Shown piece after piece: positions 30,801 to 39,173 of a stretch of 64,000 nucleotides of DNA. Position 1 is the first letter of the stretch, and each line of letters begins with the position of its first letter. Source of the stretch: JACCTU01 sp963737405 (GTDB lineage: Bacteria > Actinomycetota > Thermoleophilia > Gaiellales > Gaiellaceae); NCBI GenBank assembly GCA_963737405.1, contig CAVTSL010000007.1, positions 62,001-126,000 of the forward strand. Reading direction: 5' to 3'. The translations under genes were made by a program, and so were the position numbers. The notes below the pieces were generated by a model. That model saw nothing but the letters and a program-made list of their open reading frames with translations, did no database searches and was not told the DNA's origin.

Positions 30801-33687
30801 GATCTCGACGCTCCGCGACACGACCCAGCAAAACGCGGAGCAGGACTGGCTCAACTCGAACCTCGCGCGGTTCGGCGGCCTGATGCAGGGCCAGCGCGAC
30901 CTGAAGGCGGTCTCTCGGCTGATCATGAGCGAGCTCACGCCGCTCGTCACGGCGCACCACGGCGCGTTCTTCGTCGCCGAGGACGCCGACGAGGAGACGA
31001 CGTTCCGCCTCGTCGCGTCGTACGGCTACAAGGAGCGGAAGAAGGTCGCGAACAGCTTCAAGCTCGGCGAGGCGCTCGTCGGCCAGGCGGCGCTCGAGAA
31101 GCAGTCGATCCTGATCACCGACCCGCCCGACGACTACATCCGGATCGCGTCGGCGCTCGGCGAGGCGGTGCCGCGGAACATCATCGTGATGCCGGTGCTG
31201 TTCGAGGACCAGGTGATGGCCGTCCTCGAGCTCGCGGCGTTCCATGCGTTCAGCCCGGTCCAGTCGACCTTCCTCGAGCAGCTCGCGGAGACGATCGGGG
31301 TCGTGCTGAACACGATCCAGGCGAACATGCGGACGGAGGAGCTGCTCGAGCAGTCGCAGTCGCTCGCGCAGGAGCTCCAGAGCCAGTCCGAGGAGCTGCA
31401 GACGCAGCAGGAGGAGCTCCAGCAGCGGAACGAGGAGCTCGAGGAGACGGCCGCCACGCTCCGCGCATCGGAGGAGCTGCTCCAGCAGCAGCAGGAGGAG
31501 CTCCAGCAGACGAACGAGGAGCTCGAGGAGAAGGCGCGGCAGCTCGAGGAGCAGAACGCGCGCATCGAGATCAAGAACCAGGAGATCGAGCTCGCCCGCT
31601 CGGCGCTCGAGGAGAAGGCGGAGCAGCTCGCGCTCTCGTCGAAGTACAAGAGCGAGTTCCTCGCGAACATGTCGCACGAGCTGCGGACACCGCTCAACTC
31701 GCTGCTGATCCTCGCCAAGCTGCTCACGGACAACACGGAGGGCAACCTGAGCGAGAAGCAGATCGAGTTCTCGCAGACGATCCACGCGGCGGGCTCCGAC
31801 CTGCTCGTCCTGATCAACGACATCCTCGACCTCTCGAAGGTCGAGGCCGGGAAGATGGAGCTCGCGACGAGGGACATCGGGCTCGGAGACCTCCGCGAGC
31901 GCCTCGAGCGGGCCTTCGAGCCCCTGGCGGTGCAGAAACGGCTCGAGTTCGAGGTCGCGGTCAGCGGCGCGAACGTCGCACCGGCGATCAACACGGACCC
32001 GCAGCGGCTCGAGCAGATCATTCGCAACCTCCTCTCGAACGCGTTCAAGTTCACCGACGAGGGAAGCGTCACGCTGACGATCGGCGAGGGCCCGACCGGC
32101 GACCGGTACATGAACGAGCGGCTGAACCACGCCGACCGCATCGTGTCCTTCGCGGTGTCGGACACCGGAATCGGGATCCCGCACGACAAGCTGCGGCTGA
32201 TCTTCGAGGCGTTCCAGCAGGCCGACGGGACGACGAGCCGGCGCTACGGCGGAACAGGCCTGGGCTTGTCGATCAGCCGCGAGATCGCCGTGCTGCTCGG
32301 CGGCGAGATCCGGGTCGAGTCGACGCCCGGCAAGGGCTCGACCTTCACGCTCTACCTCCCGGCGACGTACTCGCCGCCGGCAGTCCGGACTCACGTCCCG
32401 GTGCTGCCCGCGACGAACGGCGACCTGACGGCCGAGCCGGTCCAGGAGTTCGACGCGTCGCTGCTCCTCCCCGGCGACGTCTCGGACGACCGTGAGTCGC
32501 TCGAGAACGGCGACCGGACCGTCCTGATCATCGAGGACGACGCGGACTTCGCGCGCACGGTGCAGGAGGTCGCCCGCGAGCACGGCTTCAAGACGCTCGT
32601 CGCGATGCGCGGCGACACCGGCCTCGCGCTCGCGCACGAGTACACGCCGGACGCGATCGTGCTCGACCTCGTCCTGCCGGTCATGGACGGCGGAGCGCTC
32701 CTCGAACGGCTCAAGCACCACCCGGCGACCCGTCACATCCCCGTGCACATCGTCTCGGCCGGCGACGGCCGCCAGCAGGCGCTCCGCGCGGGCGCCGCCG
32801 CGTACCTCGAGAAGCCGATCACCCGCGAGGGCCTCGCCGACGCGTTCGCGTCGATCTCGACCTTCATCGCCCGGAGCGTGCGCAACCTGCTCGTGGTCGA
32901 GGACGACGAGGATCAGCGCAGGTCGATCGTCGAGCTCGTCGGCGTCGGGGACGACGTGAACGTCGTCGCGGTCGGCTCGAGCGAGGAGGCGCTCGCGGCG
33001 CTCGCGGAGACGACCTTCGACTGCATGGTCCTCGACCTGAAGCTTCCCGGGAAGGGCGGCTTCGCGCTCCTCGAGCAGGTGAAGAAGAGCGAGGCGCACC
33101 GAGGCGTGCCGGTGATCGTGTACACCGGCAAGGACCTCACGCGCCAGGAGGAGACACGCCTCCGCAAGTACGCGGAGACGATCATCGTCAAGGACGTCCG
33201 CTCGCCCGAGCGGCTGCTCGACGAGACCGCGCTCTTCCTCCACCGCGTCGAGTCGCACCTGCCGCTCGAGCGGCGGCGCGTGCTCGAGCAGCTCCACTCG
33301 GCGGACGCGGTCTTCCAGGGGCGGAAGATCCTGATCGTCGACGACGACGTCAGGAACGTCTTCGCGCTCGCGAGCGTGCTCGAGCGCTACGGCATGGAGG
33401 TCGTCTACGGCGAGAACGGGCGCGAGGGCCTCACGAAGCTCGAGGAGCACCCGGACGTCGACCTCGTGCTGATGGACATCATGATGCCCGAGCTCGACGG
33501 CTACGAGACCACGCGCGCCGTGCGCGAGCAGGAGCGCTTCAAGAAGCTGCCGATCATCGCGTTGACCGCGAAAGCGATGAAGGGCGACCGCGAGAAGTCG
33601 ATCGAGGCGGGCGCGTCCGACTACATCACGAAGCCGGTCGACACGGATCAGCTCCTGTCCCTGATGCGGGTTTGGCTGTACCAGTAG
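27841..33687 (+). CDS. Poly-HAMP hybrid histidine kinase with GAF and three receiver domains
   Basis: A 1948-residue soluble sensor kinase with an AGGAGG site before its ATG. No membrane segment is seen. After a degenerate N-terminal HAMP region come nine 92-residue HAMP-type repeats (about residues 170-997), a GAF domain (about 1030-1160), a long Glu/Gln-rich coiled coil (1163-1270), HisKA with the phosphoacceptor in MSHELRTPLN (His 1279), an HATPase domain (SNAFKFTDEG, GGTGLGLSIS), then three receiver domains whose phosphorylatable Asp lie in VLDLVLP, VLDLKLP and LMDIMMP. The layout resembles group III fungal kinases (Nik1) that sense osmotic stress. CheR, CheB and a second kinase follow in the same operon. 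Confidence 0.9.
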   Translation: MAAVDRRRRSASAPPPDGAVVDADLQPLLDALRASRAGETGIRLSTRKAGIVGELGRAFNDLAVNRERTTKELVRVSKAVGRDGRLSERAKVEDASGYWAASLEAMNSLIDNLSRPTREVGRVLDAVAQGDLSQKMELEIAGQPVKGEFARIGSTVNAMVEQLSAFAAEVTRVAREVGTEGRLGGQAKVKGVSGVWKDLTDSVNQMASNLTAQVRNIAEVTTAVANGDLSKKVTVDVKGEVLELKNTVNTMVDQLDIFADEVTRVAREVGDEGILGGQAQVKGVSGVWRDLTENVNTLAGNLTSQVRNIANVTTAVANGNLSRKITVDVKGEVLELKETINTMVDQLRSFSSEVTRVAREVGTEGRLGGQANVGGVSGVWKDLTDNVNTLAGNLTSQVRNIAEVTTAVADGDLSRTITVEAAGEVAELKNTVNRMVDQLSTFAAEVTRVAREVGTDGRLGGQAEVEGVSGVWRDLTENVNTLAGNLTSQVRNIAEVTTAVAKGDLTKQITVEAAGEVAALKNTINTMVEQLSAFADEVTRVAREVGTEGQLGGQAQVEGVSGTWRALTESVNNMASNLTSQVRNIAEVTTAVATGDLSKTVTVDVKGEVLELKRTINTMVKQLSAFADEVTRVAREVGTEGRLGGQAQVKGVSGVWRDLTENVNTLAGNLTSQVRNIADVTTAVANGDLSRKITVVASGEVAELKETVNTMVDQLATFADEVTRVAREVGTEGRLGGQAQVRGVSGVWKDLTENVNTLAGNLTSQVRNIAEVTTAVANGDLSRKITVDVSGEVLELKETINTMVDQLRSFAAEVTRVAREVGTEGQLGGQAEVEDVSGVWRDLTESVNSMASNLTSQVRNIAEVTTAVAQGDLGKKITVDVKGEILELKDTINTMVDQLGTFAAEVTRVAREVGTEGRLGGQAQVEDVSGVWRDLTENVNDMAASFAWQVRAIADVSTAVTQGDLTRSVTLDARGEVSDLKDNINQMISTLRDTTQQNAEQDWLNSNLARFGGLMQGQRDLKAVSRLIMSELTPLVTAHHGAFFVAEDADEETTFRLVASYGYKERKKVANSFKLGEALVGQAALEKQSILITDPPDDYIRIASALGEAVPRNIIVMPVLFEDQVMAVLELAAFHAFSPVQSTFLEQLAETIGVVLNTIQANMRTEELLEQSQSLAQELQSQSEELQTQQEELQQRNEELEETAATLRASEELLQQQQEELQQTNEELEEKARQLEEQNARIEIKNQEIELARSALEEKAEQLALSSKYKSEFLANMSHELRTPLNSLLILAKLLTDNTEGNLSEKQIEFSQTIHAAGSDLLVLINDILDLSKVEAGKMELATRDIGLGDLRERLERAFEPLAVQKRLEFEVAVSGANVAPAINTDPQRLEQIIRNLLSNAFKFTDEGSVTLTIGEGPTGDRYMNERLNHADRIVSFAVSDTGIGIPHDKLRLIFEAFQQADGTTSRRYGGTGLGLSISREIAVLLGGEIRVESTPGKGSTFTLYLPATYSPPAVRTHVPVLPATNGDLTAEPVQEFDASLLLPGDVSDDRESLENGDRTVLIIEDDADFARTVQEVAREHGFKTLVAMRGDTGLALAHEYTPDAIVLDLVLPVMDGGALLERLKHHPATRHIPVHIVSAGDGRQQALRAGAAAYLEKPITREGLADAFASISTFIARSVRNLLVVEDDEDQRRSIVELVGVGDDVNVVAVGSSEEALAALAETTFDCMVLDLKLPGKGGFALLEQVKKSEAHRGVPVIVYTGKDLTRQEETRLRKYAETIIVKDVRSPERLLDETALFLHRVESHLPLERRRVLEQLHSADAVFQGRKILIVDDDVRNVFALASVLERYGMEVVYGENGREGLTKLEEHPDVDLVLMDIMMPELDGYETTRAVREQERFKKLPIIALTAKAMKGDREKSIEAGASDYITKPVDTDQLLSLMRVWLYQ
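28348..30831 (+). repeat. Nine in-frame 276-bp tandem repeats coding HAMP units
   Basis: From 28348 to 30831 the kinase gene consists of nine units of exactly 276 bp, each beginning VTRVAREVG and containing LGGQA, VSGVW and QVRNIA. Units 2, 3, 6 and 7 are the most alike, suggesting recent duplication or gene conversion. The exact period makes this region prone to length change and to assembly collapse. The last unit is the most diverged (MAASFAWQVRAIAD). Confidence 0.9.
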
Positions 33688-33689
33688 CG

Positions 33690-34520
33690 GTGTCGACAGA
33701 GGTTCGTGACGTCGAGGAGATCGAGGTCGCGCTCCTGCTGGAGGCGATCTACCGCCGCTACGGGTTCGACTTCCGCGAGTACGCGCCGGCGTCGCTGAAG
33801 CGGCGGCTCTGGCGCCGCGCGCACGCCGAGGGCGTCGAGACGATCTCGGCGCTCCAGGCGCTCGTGCTCCACGACCCCGCGTGCATGGAGCGCCTGCTGC
33901 TCGACCTCTCGATCAACGTCACGGCGATGTTCCGCGACCCGTCCTTCTACGCCGCGTTTCGCGCCAAGGTCGTGCCGCAGCTCCGCACGTACCCCTTCAC
34001 GCGCATCTGGGTGGCGGGCTGCTCGACGGGCGAAGAGGTGTACTCGCTCGCGATCGTGCTCGAGGAGGAGGAGCTGCTCGACCGGACGCGGATCTACGCG
34101 ACGGACATCAACCAGGCGGTGATCGAGAGCGCGCGCCTCGGCGTCTTCCCGCTCGAGAAGATGCAGGAGTACACGCAGAACTACCTCGCCGCGGGCGGCA
34201 AGCGCGCGTTCTCCGAGTACTACCTCGCGAGCTACGACGGCGCGGTCTTCGACCGGAGCCTCGTCGACCACGCCGTCTTCGCGCAGCACAACCTCGTCTC
34301 CGACCACGGCTTCAACGAGTTCCACGTGATCGTCTGCCGCAACGTGATGATCTACTTCGACCGCTCGCTGCAGGAGCGCGTCTTCGAGCTCTTCCACGAG
34401 AGCCTGGCACGCCTCGGCGTCCTCGCGCTCGGCCACAAGGAGACGATCCGGCTCTCGAGCTTCGCGCGGCACTACGAGGAGGTCGACCCGGTCGAGAAGC
34501 TCTGGAAGAAGGTCTCGTGA
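33690..34520 (+). CDS. cheR: CheR-type protein-glutamate methyltransferase
   Basis: A 276-residue CheR. The GTG at 33690, two bases after the kinase stop, is preferred to an upstream TTG that overlaps the kinase. The N-terminal helical domain (about 15-75) is followed by a SAM-binding domain with VAGCSTGEEVYSLAIVL, ATDINQAVIESAR and CRNVMIYFD, the CheR signatures. It would methylate Glu or Gln side chains on a receptor or on the poly-HAMP kinase itself, since no classical methyl-accepting receptor is in the window. Overlaps CheB by GTGA. Confidence 0.9.
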   Translation: MSTEVRDVEEIEVALLLEAIYRRYGFDFREYAPASLKRRLWRRAHAEGVETISALQALVLHDPACMERLLLDLSINVTAMFRDPSFYAAFRAKVVPQLRTYPFTRIWVAGCSTGEEVYSLAIVLEEEELLDRTRIYATDINQAVIESARLGVFPLEKMQEYTQNYLAAGGKRAFSEYYLASYDGAVFDRSLVDHAVFAQHNLVSDHGFNEFHVIVCRNVMIYFDRSLQERVFELFHESLARLGVLALGHKETIRLSSFARHYEEVDPVEKLWKKVS

Positions 34521-35107
34521 CCTACGAGCTGATCGTGATCGGCGCGTCCTGGGGAGGACTCCACGCCGTGGGCGAGATTCTCGCGGCGCTCCCCGAGGAC
34601 ACCGATGCAGCCGTCGTCGTCGCGCAGCACCGTCGCGCGGACGCGGTCGAAGGCGGCCTCGCCGGCCTCCTGCGCCACCGCACCAGCCTCCCCGTCGCCG
34701 ACGTCGACGACAAGGCGCCGATCGAGCGGGGCCGCGTCTACCTCGCGCCGCCCGACTACCACCTCCTGGTCCAGAGCGGCTACTTCTCGCTCTCGAAGGA
34801 CGCCCACGTCCACTACGCGCGGCCTTCGATCGACGTGCTCTTCGAGTCAGCCGCCGACGCCTACCGGGAGCGGGTGATCGGCGTGATCCTGACCGGCGCG
34901 AACGCGGACGGAGCGAAGGGGCTCGCCGAGGTGAAACGGCGGGGCGGCGTCGCAGTCGTGCAGGACCCCGGTACGGCCGAGCGGCGCGAGATGCCGAGCG
35001 CCGCGCTTGCGGCGACCGCGGCGGACGCGGTCCTCCCGCTCTCGGAGATCGGCCCGTTCCTCTACGGCCTCGTCTGTCTGCCCACAGTCGCCCGGACCGA
35101 GGCGTGA
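34517..35107 (+). CDS. cheB: CheB-type methylesterase/amidase, catalytic domain only
   Basis: A 196-residue CheB catalytic domain with no receiver part. The Ser-His-Asp set is visible: Ser in IGASWGGLHAV, His in VVAQHRRAD and Asp in LTGANADGAKGL. It removes methyl groups added by CheR. The GTG overlaps the CheR stop and its own TGA overlaps the GTG of the next kinase, so all three are co-translated. Activity control would have to come from the receiver-bearing neighbours because the usual fused receiver is missing. Confidence 0.9.
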   Translation: MTYELIVIGASWGGLHAVGEILAALPEDTDAAVVVAQHRRADAVEGGLAGLLRHRTSLPVADVDDKAPIERGRVYLAPPDYHLLVQSGYFSLSKDAHVHYARPSIDVLFESAADAYRERVIGVILTGANADGAKGLAEVKRRGGVAVVQDPGTAERREMPSAALAATAADAVLPLSEIGPFLYGLVCLPTVARTEA

Positions 35108-37503
35108 GCGCCGTCCCCGCCGTCGGCGTCCTGCTCGTCGACGACGTCGACGAGAACCTCGTCGCGCTCGAGGCGATCCTCGAGCCGCTCGACCAGCGGC
35201 TCGTGAAGGCGCGCTCGGGCGAGGAGGCGCTCCGCGCGATCCTGCGCGAGGACTTCGCCTGCATCCTGCTCGACGTCCAGATGCCGGGGCTCGACGGGTT
35301 CGAGACGGCCGAGCTGATCAAGCAGCGCGAGCGCAGCCGCCACATCCCGATCATCTTCCTGACCGCCATCTCGAAGGAGGAGCGGCACGTCTTCCGGGGC
35401 TACTCGGCAGGAGCCGTCGACTACCTCTTCAAGCCGTTCGAGCCGGAGATGCTTCGCTCGAAGGTCTCCGTCTTCATCGAGCTCCACCTCAAGACCGAGG
35501 AGCTCCGGCGCCAGGCCGAGCTGCTGCGCGAGCAGGAGGTCGCCGCGGAGCGGCGGATCAGCGAGGAGCGGTACCGGCAGCTCGCGGACGCGATGCCGCA
35601 GATCGTCTGGACCGCGGACCGCGAGGGCCGCGCCACCTACTACAACCGGCGCTGGTACGAGTACACGGGCCAGAGCGTCGAGCAGGCGAACGAGTCCGGC
35701 TGGACGCTGGCCGTGCACCCTGACGACCTGCCCCGGACGTTGGCGAAGCGGACGGAGACGCTCGAGTCCGGCGCGGTGTTCGAGGTCGAGTACCGCTTCC
35801 GCGCCGCCGACGGGACCTACCGCTGGCATCTCGGCCGTGCGGTGCCGCTCGCGGGAGCGGACGGCGAGATCGACTTCTGGATCGGCACCGCGACCGACAT
35901 CCACGACCACAAGCGCACGCAGCAGGCGCAGGAGTTCCTGATCGAGGCAGGCGCACTGCTCGGGCGGTCGCTCGACTACATCGACACGCTCGAGGCCGTC
36001 GCGAAGGCTGCCGTTCCCGCGATCGCGGACTGGTGCGCCGTGCACGTCGTCGAAGGCGGCGTCCTCCGGCAGCTCGCGCTCGCCCACGTCGACGAGCAGA
36101 AGCTCGTCTTCGCCGAGGAGCTCCAGCGCAGGTATCCGCCGAACGAGGAAGGGCCGGCCGCCGACGTCATCGGGAGCGGCAAGGCGCAGCTCGTTCCCGA
36201 GGTGACCGACGAGATGCTCCGCTCGGTCGCGCGGGACGAGCTCCACCTCGACCTGATGCGCGAGCTCGGTCTCCACTCGTACATCGGCGTCCCGTTGGTC
36301 GCGCACGAACGCGTCTTCGGCTCGATCACGCTCGCGACGGCCGAGTCGGGGCGCCGCTACGACGAGACCGACCTGCTCTTCGCCCAGGAGCTCGGACGCC
36401 GGGCGGCGATGGCGATCGAGAACGCGCGCCTCTACCACGAGGCCGAGGAGCGCGCGCAGGCGGCACGCGTCCTCCAGGCGGTCGGCGACGGGGTCGTCCT
36501 GATCGACCTCGAGGGAGTCGTGCGGCTGTGGAACCCCGCGGCAGCGCGGATCACCGGGCTCGACTCGGACGAGGTCGTCGGGCGGCCGATCGCGGAGATC
36601 GTGCCGGGCTGGGAGGCCCTCGCCCTTCGCATCCCCGTCACCGAGGATCCGGGCGTCGCGCGCGCGGAGACGACGCCGGTCGAGATCGGAGGACGCGAGC
36701 TCTGGGTCTCGGGCTCCGGCGTCGCGCTCGAGGAGGGGACGGTCTACGCGTTCCGCGACCTGACCGAGGAGCGCGCGCTCGAGCAGATGCGGAGCGACTT
36801 CGTGGCCACCGTCTCGCACGAGCTCCGCACGCCGCTCGCGGCGATCTACGGCGCCGCGCTCACGTTCCAGCGACCCGACCTCGCGCGCGAGTCCGACCTG
36901 CGCAGCCACCTGCTCCAGGTGATCACGGACGAGTCGGCGCGGCTCGCGTCGATCATCGAGGACCTCCTGCTCGCGAGCCACCTCGACTCGGGGAAGCTGC
37001 ACCTCTCGATCGTCGAGTGCGACGTCCGCGAGCTCACGGCCGCCGTCGTGTCGGCCGCCGAGACGCACCTTCCGGCGAACGTCACGCTGGCGCTCGGCGT
37101 GGACGGCGACGTGCCGCTCGTCCGCGCCGATCCGAACCAGCTCAGGCAGGTGATCGCGAACCTCCTCGACAACGCGGTCAAGTACTCGCCCGACGGCGGC
37201 GACGTGCACGTCGGCGTCTCGGCGAGCGGCGGCTCCGTCCGGCTCTCGGTGGCCGACACCGGGCTCGGGATCCCGGCGACCGAGCAGCGCCGGATCTTCG
37301 AGAAGTTCTATCGCCTCGACCCGAACATGACGCGCGGGATCGGCGGCACCGGCCTCGGCCTCTACATCTCGAGGGAGCTCGTCCGCCGGTTCGACGGGCG
37401 CATCTGGGTCGAGTCGCAGGAAGGCGAGGGCTCGACGTTCCACGTCGAGCTGCCGGTCGCGACGGTTGCGGCGCGTCGGCGCGCCGCGACCGTCTCGTCC
37501 TGA
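35104..37503 (+). CDS. Sensor kinase: receiver-PAS-GAF-PAS-HisKA-HATPase
   Basis: A 799-residue soluble kinase that begins with a receiver domain (LLVDDVDENLVALEAIL, phospho-Asp in ILLDVQMPGLDG, Lys in YLFKPFEPE). A coiled linker leads to PAS (PQIVWTADREGRATYYN), GAF (about residues 290-450), a second PAS (GVVLIDLEGVVRLWNP) and the kinase core with VSHELRTPLAA, DNAVKYSPDGG and GIGGTGLGLYIS. The N-terminal receiver suggests it is itself a phosphorelay target, perhaps of the poly-HAMP kinase. The stop TGA directly precedes the left arm of repeat copy 2. Confidence 0.9.
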   Translation: MSAVPAVGVLLVDDVDENLVALEAILEPLDQRLVKARSGEEALRAILREDFACILLDVQMPGLDGFETAELIKQRERSRHIPIIFLTAISKEERHVFRGYSAGAVDYLFKPFEPEMLRSKVSVFIELHLKTEELRRQAELLREQEVAAERRISEERYRQLADAMPQIVWTADREGRATYYNRRWYEYTGQSVEQANESGWTLAVHPDDLPRTLAKRTETLESGAVFEVEYRFRAADGTYRWHLGRAVPLAGADGEIDFWIGTATDIHDHKRTQQAQEFLIEAGALLGRSLDYIDTLEAVAKAAVPAIADWCAVHVVEGGVLRQLALAHVDEQKLVFAEELQRRYPPNEEGPAADVIGSGKAQLVPEVTDEMLRSVARDELHLDLMRELGLHSYIGVPLVAHERVFGSITLATAESGRRYDETDLLFAQELGRRAAMAIENARLYHEAEERAQAARVLQAVGDGVVLIDLEGVVRLWNPAAARITGLDSDEVVGRPIAEIVPGWEALALRIPVTEDPGVARAETTPVEIGGRELWVSGSGVALEEGTVYAFRDLTEERALEQMRSDFVATVSHELRTPLAAIYGAALTFQRPDLARESDLRSHLLQVITDESARLASIIEDLLLASHLDSGKLHLSIVECDVRELTAAVVSAAETHLPANVTLALGVDGDVPLVRADPNQLRQVIANLLDNAVKYSPDGGDVHVGVSASGGSVRLSVADTGLGIPATEQRRIFEKFYRLDPNMTRGIGGTGLGLYISRELVRRFDGRIWVESQEGEGSTFHVELPVATVAARRRAATVSS

Positions 37504-37558
37504 GGAGGGCTTGGCGAGACAGGCGCTGTGCCGCCGGGCCGCCCCGCCAAGCCCTCCT
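37503..37558. repeat. Palindromic repeat element, copy 2 (56 bp)
   Basis: Perfect 14-base inverted arms, AGGAGGGCTTGGCG at 37503-37516 and its complement at 37545-37558, enclose 28 bases that include AGGCGCTGTGCCGCCGGGCCG (37521-37541). Compared with copy 1, both arms differ at the same two positions but stay complementary, and the 21-base core has one change. It fills the whole gap between convergent genes and overlaps both stop codons. Confidence 0.75.
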
Positions 37559-38987
37559 AGCCGAAGCGCTCCACGAGCAGGCCGTGGCGCAGGCCGCGGT
37601 CGCTCACCGTCAGCGACGCAACGCCGAGCTTCTCCATCACCGTGCGGACGATGCAGGCACCGGCGAGGATCACCTCGGCGCGCTGCGGCTGGAGCCCGAC
37701 GATCTCACGGCGCTCGTCCGCGGTTCGGGTGCGGTAGAGCTCGATCTGCCGGTCGACCTCGGCGCGCTCGAGCTCGGTGCCCTGGACGACGTCCGCGTCG
37801 TACTTGGCCAGGCCGTGCTTCACGGCGGCGAGGTTCGTCGCGGCGCCGCCCATCGCGACGAGCCGGTCGGGCGACGGTCTGCCGTCGAGCTTGGCCAGGT
37901 CGGCCGCGATGGCGTCTCGTGCGGCCTGGAGCGTCTCCTCCGTGACGGCGCCGCCGAGGCCGAAGCGCTCGGTGAAGCGAGCCGCGCCGACGTTCACGCT
38001 GAACTGCTCCTCGACGTCGCTGCCCCGGCCGAACGTGAGCTGCGAGCTGCCGCCGCCCGTGTCGAGGACGACGAGCCGTTCGGGCGTCCCGCCGAGACCG
38101 AGGCCGGACATGGCGGCGAGGTATGCGAGCCGCGCCTCCTCCTCGCCGGGGATCACCTCGATCTCCACACCTGTCCTCGCCCGTACGGCGTCGACGAAGG
38201 ATCGGGCGTTCGAGGCGATCCGGAGCCCTGCGGTGCCGACGGCGGCGATCGCCTCGGCGCCGTTCTCGCGCGCCTCGTCGGCCATTGCGGCGATCGCGTC
38301 CTCGGTGCGCCGCATGGGCTCGGCGTTCAGCTCTCCCGCCTGGTCGAGCCCCTCGCCGAGCCGTGTCACCTCGGCGCGGTCGACGAGCGTTATCCACGTC
38401 CCGTCCGCCGCGCGCTCGCCGAGGTGGAACTTGACCGAGTTCGTGCCGACGTCGAGCACGGCGAACCGGTGCGCGCCGAACCCGAGGAGCGCCGCGAGGC
38501 CGCGTGGGAAGCTGACGTTCGAGACGGAGGCGAGGCCGAGCTCCCGCAGAGCCGCGAGCACGCGCGCCGGGTCCTCCGACTCGACCGCGACCGTCTCCGT
38601 CTCCCGACCGTCGGCGCGGACGGAGGTCAGCTCGGCCATCGCGCCCTCGATGGTGTAGCGCCGACGGGTCTTGTGGACGTCGACCGCGATCAGGTCGGCG
38701 CTCGGGACGACGACCTCGTCGCGGAGCTGCTCGAGCGTGTAGGTGGGCCGCTCGAGCTTCGGCGCCGAAGCTCGTGCTCCGGCAAGGGCTTCGGCGACGT
38801 CGCCTGCGGGCACGGGAAGCTCCACCTTGAGCGCGGGCGTCCACTGCTCGAGCCCGTGTTCGTCGACGGCGACGAGCCGTTTGACGTCCAGCAGGTGGTC
38901 CCGGACCTTGACCGTGTCGCCGCCGTCGTCGGACAGCACGTAGACCTCGTCGCTCTCCTGCACGGCTTCGGGCTCGAGTTCGGCCAT
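37557..38987 (-). CDS. ppx: Ppx/GppA phosphatase with N-terminal CYTH-like domain
   Basis: A 476-residue protein in two parts. Residues 1-165 show a CYTH-like triphosphate-tunnel pattern with charged strands (DVKRLVAVDEHGLEQWTPALKVEL, split here by helices, and HKTRRRYTIEGAMAEL). Residues 172-476 are an exopolyphosphatase/pppGpp phosphatase with FAVLDVGTNSVKFHLGE, a catalytic Glu region in PGEEEARLAYLAAM, VVLDTGGGSSQLT and AMGGAATNLAAV. Joining a polyphosphate-binding tunnel to a polyphosphate hydrolase makes sense for phosphate storage or the stringent response. The stop is in repeat copy 2; tRNA-Thr lies 90 bases upstream. Confidence 0.8.
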   Translation of the reverse strand: MAELEPEAVQESDEVYVLSDDGGDTVKVRDHLLDVKRLVAVDEHGLEQWTPALKVELPVPAGDVAEALAGARASAPKLERPTYTLEQLRDEVVVPSADLIAVDVHKTRRRYTIEGAMAELTSVRADGRETETVAVESEDPARVLAALRELGLASVSNVSFPRGLAALLGFGAHRFAVLDVGTNSVKFHLGERAADGTWITLVDRAEVTRLGEGLDQAGELNAEPMRRTEDAIAAMADEARENGAEAIAAVGTAGLRIASNARSFVDAVRARTGVEIEVIPGEEEARLAYLAAMSGLGLGGTPERLVVLDTGGGSSQLTFGRGSDVEEQFSVNVGAARFTERFGLGGAVTEETLQAARDAIAADLAKLDGRPSPDRLVAMGGAATNLAAVKHGLAKYDADVVQGTELERAEVDRQIELYRTRTADERREIVGLQPQRAEVILAGACIVRTVMEKLGVASLTVSDRGLRHGLLVERFG

Positions 38988-39077
38988 GCGCTGTGCGGCG
39001 TCCGCAACTGCGTCGCCGAATGACCGCCACTCCCACCTCGGGACGATCTCAGAGATGATTCACCTCGTTCTGCGTAG

Positions 39078-39150
39078 AGCCGGAGGCCGGACTCGAACCG
39101 GCGGCCCACGGTTTACAAAACCGTTGCTCTACCAACTGAGCTACTCCGGC
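39078..39150 (-). tRNA. tRNA-Thr (anticodon UGU)
   Basis: On the minus strand a 73-base cloverleaf is clear: acceptor stem GCCGGAG/CTCCGGC, D arm with AGCTCAGTTGGTAGAGC, anticodon stem ACGGT/ACCGT with loop TTTGTAA (anticodon TGT), and T arm with GGTTCGAGTCC. The discriminator base is T. CCA is not encoded. It lies 23 bases downstream of the sigma-factor stop. Confidence 0.95.
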
Positions 39151-39173
39151 GCTGCCGGGGATGGTAGCCGGGG

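Noticed and set aside
28348..30831. Regular repeats considered as a CRISPR array
   Set aside because: Period of 276 bp with no spacers; the units are coding HAMP modules.
28131..33450. Very long open frames antisense to the poly-HAMP kinase (939 and 1756 codons)
   Set aside because: They mirror the repeat period of the kinase, have low-complexity Ser/Thr/Arg or Asp/Arg/Leu composition and no recognisable domain; they result from strong GC3 bias on the coding strand.
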